From positions 102,076 through 166,075 of the forward strand of contig PUQB01000560.1 in the NCBI GenBank assembly GCA_003024785.1: a DNA stretch of 64,000 nucleotides. The letters run 5' to 3'. Below, piece after piece: positions 59,501 to 64,000 of the stretch. The position numbers were made by a program, and so were the translations under genes. The notes under the pieces were generated by a model. That model saw only the letters and a program-made list of their open reading frames with translations. It had not been told where the DNA came from and made no database searches. Each line of letters begins with the position of its first letter. The stretch's first letter is position 1. This stretch comes from Selaginella tamariscina. Lineage: Eukaryota > Streptophyta > Lycopodiopsida > Selaginellales > Selaginellaceae.

Positions 59501-61959
59501 AATAACAAATTTGGAATGCGTACAATTCCTGATGTGATTTACAAGTCTATTTATCGTCAACATGAGCCTGTTCGTGATACGGGACTAAATAATTTTCTTC
59601 AGCAAACATCATTTGTAAGTTGGCAATTTGTGTGTGGCGTTCGTGTTTTGAAACATCTGTAATGAAGCATATACGTTACTGTTAAGCTATTTACATAATA
59701 TGCAGATAAACATATGATGTGTGCGTGTGCGTGTGTGTTTATGTGCGTGCGCGCAAGCGAGTGTGTTTGTGGAGCTAATGGTTTATATGCAGTTGATCAT
59801 CAGTTTGTTGAAGATATTGTGTTCACATCCTGCTTGGCAATGTAGGAAACTTGGAAAAGCTTTAGAAGACTGGAGCAATCTATTCCAGCAAGTAAGCATA
59901 ATAATGTGTACTATAAAATTAGTATCATTATTAATGATTAATGAGTTTTATACTAGGTTGACGTCATTGGAGATCCTTCTGAAACAGGTGAAACGAAGGT
60001 GTCTCTCTCTCTCTCTCTCTGTCTCTCTCTGTCTCTCTCTCATATGCAGATAACTTTTGCAGAATATAGCTCCAATTGTGACTTGGATAGCCTGTCAAGC
60101 ATCGTGGATAGCAAAACAATATCTAATGTTGGGATTCGATCTTGAACTCTATTCATTAGATGAGCATTGCATGATCTACTGGTGACTCTCTCTCTCTCCT
60201 CTCTCTCTACATGTGTATATCTCTTACAACTTTATAGAAAACCAATGTTTTATGGTATATATAATTAAACTTCTTTCAAATTATTTTTATATGCAATTCA
60301 CATGTCACATATACGTGTCTGTAATGCACAGATTATGAACTGAACATGCACTTACAGATTAACTAGTAATTGTATGTTCAGTACTATGTTCTTGTTAAAG
60401 AAAGTATATAATATCAACTATCTATATTAACATTTTACATTATGCAGGTACCTTGATCATATACTTCTCACTTACAGGCATTACAAAATGGAAAGGGACC
60501 AGATGTTCGATGCAAAGAAACTGAGACTGCTGAAGCAGGTGCCTCTCTCTCTCTCACTCTCTCTCTAATGTTATGATTGATATTATATTATAACTACATT
60601 GTTATAATTAATATTAATAATAATCGTTTTCATATTATTAGCTAAAAAGAAAGGGAAAAAGATAAAGAAAAAAGTTCCAGTAAAGAAACAAGAGAGAGAT
60701 TTGCTGCTTTTACAATGTCTGAGTGACCTCTGCAAAGCCTACTTATGGGTGAGTTTTGTTTAATAATTATATTATCAGTATTAATCCATAAGTTTTATGA
60801 TGGAAAAGGTACTTACCTTTTATCTGAATTCGCTAATTTGATATCCAGCAACACATTAGTTCTATTTGATATCACATGCACACACACATCTTAACTGTCT
60901 TTGGATTTATTATATATTATATAAAAATTATAACTAATACTAATATAGCAGATCCTCATTGCTTTGCGTAAGGATGGCAAACTTCTTCAAAGGAAAACAG
61001 AATTCACTAGTGAACAAGAGGTATCTGTAGCGTTTGCGTCCATGCGTGCGTGTGTTTGAGAGTGTCCATGTTTTTTATGTTTTAATTGTTTCTGCAGATA
61101 TATTTGCAACGATTTGAACTGCTTCACATATTACTTGTACCAGCTCCACTTTCCTTTTATCATTTCAAGGAGGCAACGAAGTTTGAACACTACTCTGTAA
61201 GTAACAAATACAATTGATACAGATATGCACGTGTTCACTACACGTGCATGTGTCACACAGGTTTATACGTGTATATATATTGTATGTATCATGTGACTTG
61301 TACGAAGCATAAACTATTTTAATGCTCTATGAACTATAAGTTTGTCGCCCCTTGTAATGAATATAATTTTTATGATATAATGTATTGTACATAATGTTCT
61401 ATATTGTATACTATATTACGGTGTCGTTTATGCATATATTTATCTCCATACATCCATAACACGTTATATGAAGGATTTGTCCTTACACTGTATCTGTAGA
61501 CACATATAATAATGCTGCATGCGCGTGCACATTATGTCCGTATGTATATATATAGGGATACACTTAATGTAATGGATATGTTCTATATATCTTAGCAACA
61601 GACCTTAATGTGTATATCTGTGCTCTACTTTGTATGTATACATACATATAAGATTAATTATTTGACTGCTGAGTTTAATCAAATATGTTTTTCAGGCAAG
61701 AGAATTATATCATTTATCATACGAGCACTTAATGGGAATTGAAAAGGCATTGCAAGACATGCATCATGAACAGGGGGACGACGTGGCAGAAATGACGAGT
61801 TCACAAACAACGTCCGAGATTCGACAACTGGAGCAGGTTATTAACAGGAACCGTATAGCTTTGCAGATAATAGACAGATCAGCGCCAGGTAAGCTCCACG
61901 TCAGCTTCCAATTTTTGCAGCATCCATGCTTTGGTGTGCTTGTTGTTAAGAATAAGTGA
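56551..61959 (+). CDS. NAA35: N-alpha-acetyltransferase 35, NatC auxiliary subunit (MAK10)
   Basis: NAA35 is the large subunit of the NatC complex, which acetylates N-terminal Met followed by hydrophobic residues. Clear exons: 56551-56659, 56731-56798, 57267-57406, 57451-57613, 57953-58084, 58187-58279, 58450-58494, 58668-58711, 58786-59002, 59169-59312, 59486-59614, 59793-59891, 60642-60748, 60952-61020, 61098-61196 and 61696-61959; three near 59956, 60065 and 60448 are less certain. The family core is obvious: DPGELIHGENFSLFESMAAL then IMDPK, MDHILSCEATWHKGHSLAQT, RATCSIVRADV, GFCQSVLSRLRF, PQGRGLETARKHI, QYLMLGFDLELYSLDEHCMI and, at the end, VSFQFLQHPCFGVLVVKN. One base is missing from the A run 57278-57281, inside the invariant IMDPKMDGG motif, and one extra T lies near 57545-57550. 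Corrected length is about 725 aa. It converges with the kinase gene, 183 bp apart. Confidence 0.93.
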
Positions 61960-62142
61960 GTTTACAATCCCATTTGATTTTCACATTCGTATTAGTGCTA
62001 TGTCTTTACAACTTACAAACACATACTAGATGTGTGTGTATGTGTACACCCCGTGTGTGTGTGTGTGTGTGCGTGTGGGAACTGTAGTTAAGTGACAAGT
62101 GGTCACCTCACATTAGATACAAAGCACAATACAAATACATGC
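61960..62142. terminator. Convergent 3' ends of NAA35 and the kinase gene
   Basis: Only 183 bp separate the two stop codons, so both 3' untranslated regions must overlap or be short. A (GT)n tract lies at 62052-62080. No clear AATAAA signal was singled out. Confidence 0.4.
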
Positions 62143-63252
62143 TCAGGTCCTTGTTGGTACATTTCTTGGAGAGCGTCTAGGGGAGGACCTGTACCTGGTG
62201 GGAGCGCCATTTCCATTACTCTTCTGGTAAAAATTCCCATTCATTATGACAGGCCTGGGTCGAGTCGGGTAGTAAGCACTAGGGTTTGGTTGACCATGGT
62301 TGACCTGTCCAGTGACGTCACTCGTCACCTGTAGAGCTTCCAGCTGACGGACGACCTCCTTCATATCCAGCCTTGACTTTGCATCTCTGCTCAGGCACTG
62401 TGCTGCCAGCTGTGCTGCCTTTTGAAAGGGCTTTGACGGGCATTGACCGTCAAGTGTCGGGTCAACCAGGCGGAATATCCTCCTCTTGTCGTGTAGATAC
62501 GGTCTTGCCCATTCTACCAGGTTGTGTTCGCCTGTCGCCCTTGACTTGTCCATCGATCTCCTCCCTGTTAGAAGCTCCAAGAATACCACTCCGAAGCTGT
62601 ATACGTCGCTCTTCGCCGTCAGGTGGCCTGAAATACAACGGGTATATATATACGTTAATCTGTGGGAAATACGTACCTGTCATTACGTATTCTGGAGCTG
62701 CGTATCCGTATGTTCCCATGACTCGAGTGGAAACGTGGCTTTTGTCGCCTTCCGGTCCGTCTTTTGCAAGGCCGAAGTCGGAAAGTTTTGCGGTATAATC
62801 CTGAATGAAAGTACATATCATATATATATATATATATATGCGCGTGTGCGTGAAGAATAACTTACATGGTCCAGAAGAATATTCGAGGTCTTGAAATCGC
62901 GATAAATCACAGTTTTCTCATGGAGGAAAGCCAGGCCTTGTGCTGCTCCCAAGGCAATCTTCATCCTTACAGCCCATGTTAATGGCAGTGCTCCTAACAC
63001 ACTTAACCAGTTAATTAACCTGTAGTTCTCTCAAAGTCACACACACACACCACTTACACTTACACTTTCACACACACACACACACACTTACTTCGGAAAA
63101 GATGGTTTTCCAAGCTTCCTCTCGGCATGAACTCGTACACGAGTAGCCGATGGTCATCTTCAGCACAATAACCAATTAGCCTTACAAGATTAAAGTGGTG
63201 CAGTTGGCCTAACACATTCACCTCCGCCTAAAACAACTTGCTAAGTTTGCTT

Positions 63253-63293
<41 letters not shown>

Positions 63294-63836
63294 ATATATA
63301 TATATATACTTACCAGCCATTCTCGGTGGCCTTGATAACCTTCGGGATTAAGCTGCTTAACAGCAACAGTTAATCCAGATCCAGGACGAACAGCAGTTGT
63401 ACCATTTTCATCAATCCATCCCTTGAAAACATGCCCGAAACCGCCCTCCCCAATCCAACTATCCGGCCTGAAGTTCCTTGTAGCCGACTTGAGATCCGCA
63501 AAACTGAACACCCGGAGGTTGGAGTTCTCTATGATTGAGTTATTCCGTGTTCTTCTCGGCGTCGATGGCGACTCTGGACGATCTGTGAATGGGTTTTTAT
63601 GGGATTCAATGGGATTGGTGGGATGTTTACCTGAAACACTTCGTTTCCCGCTGCTGCTCCGTTTGTTCTGAGAAGGCGAATCCGGATGATCTGGTAAGGA
63701 AATCGTCAATCGGAGATGTGGGTTTTGGTGGGTTTTAGTGAAACTTAATGGGCTGTGTTGCGATTGCTTACCCGAGCTCGGAGTGACACTTCCGTTGTCT
63801 CGGCTGCCTAAAACATCTTCTTAAAGCCGATCCCAT
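62143..63836 (-). CDS. Receptor-like cytoplasmic kinase VII, PBL34/35/36-like
   Basis: RLCK-VII kinases relay signals from membrane immune and developmental receptors. Exons (minus): 63836-63772, 63690-63314, 63227-63092, 62993-62866, 62800-62677 and 62627-62143. Exon 1 begins MGSALRRC: Gly2 fits N-myristoylation and Cys8 palmitoylation, as expected for plasma-membrane anchoring. One T too many (AAAA at 63810-63813 on the plus strand) breaks exon 1; removing it gives [12 protein letters not shown] and an exact 437-aa frame with all phases matching. A Ser/Pro-rich linker is followed by the kinase: [40 protein letters not shown] with the ATP-binding Lys, [14 protein letters not shown] (RD type), [33 protein letters not shown] and [20 protein letters not shown]. 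The last ~65 residues are Asn/Pro/Arg-rich. The activation-loop [16 protein letters not shown] points to the PBL34-36 group. Confidence 0.94.
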
Positions 63837-64000
63837 TTTGCTAATCCCAGGTTTTTCTATACATTTTGTAAATCTGCTTGATTGCGCTGTGCAAATCCGA
63901 TGCTGTTTCCTAGCTTGGCCGGACGAGTAGAGAAATCTTCAATTTAACTGTAGACTGTCTTTGTGCAAAGCTTGTACGAAACCAGGAAAACACGCGCAAT
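63837..64000. promoter_or_regulatory. 5' flank of the kinase gene
   Basis: Leader or promoter of the minus-strand kinase gene, cut by the window edge. No distinct element recognised. Confidence 0.4.

Overview
The window is nuclear DNA from a land plant, most probably a flowering plant. It is AT-rich, genes have many small introns, and the genes are plant families: dirigent proteins, a pectin acetylesterase, a pectin methylesterase, a plastid-type uroporphyrinogen-III methyltransferase, a SUVH histone methyltransferase and an RLCK-VII kinase. I cannot name the species. Two traits stand out: introns loaded with (CA)n, (GT)n and (GA)n tracts, and dirigent proteins with unusually short C-termini.

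Layout. 1-2126 holds part of a minus-strand Ty3/Gypsy retrotransposon. 2.1-5.3 kb is AT-rich with inverted and tandem repeats. 5.4-7.3 kb has a dirigent gene and a nodulin-related (NRP1-like) gene with heptapeptide repeats. 8.2-11.9 kb has an unrecognised coiled-coil gene. 14.7-19.1 kb has a SUVH-type H3K9 methyltransferase. 20.3-26.7 kb has a second, decayed Gypsy element of the same family, split by a 1.64-kb solo LTR with an intact 5-bp target duplication. 28.9-30.5 kb has two more dirigent genes (minus). 31.6-33.5 kb is UPM1 and 34.8-36.6 kb a pectin acetylesterase. 37.6-49.8 kb holds three tandem copies of a family I do not recognise: basic N-terminus, Pro-rich repeats, one C-terminal membrane segment, and a shared GC-AG intron. 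51.0-52.2 kb is an LEA_2 protein, 52.3-53.7 kb a type-I pectin methylesterase (minus), 54.2-56.3 kb a penta-EF-hand calcium-binding protein, 56.6-62.0 kb NAA35/MAK10 (NatC subunit), and 62.1-63.8 kb a PBL-type kinase (minus). No rRNA, tRNA or CRISPR was found.

The genes do not form one pathway; several act at the cell wall (dirigents, pectin esterases). A caution applies throughout: at least 18 sites in otherwise well-conserved genes need a one-base change, nearly always in a homopolymer run and usually a lost base, to restore the family reading frame. After these corrections UPM1 and the kinase read through perfectly. Residual sequencing or assembly indels are the simplest explanation, so the broken frames should not be taken as pseudogenes without checking reads. 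The most interesting undescribed item is the tandem Pro-rich tail-anchored family, whose duplication breakpoint lies in the last codons of the pectin acetylesterase gene.
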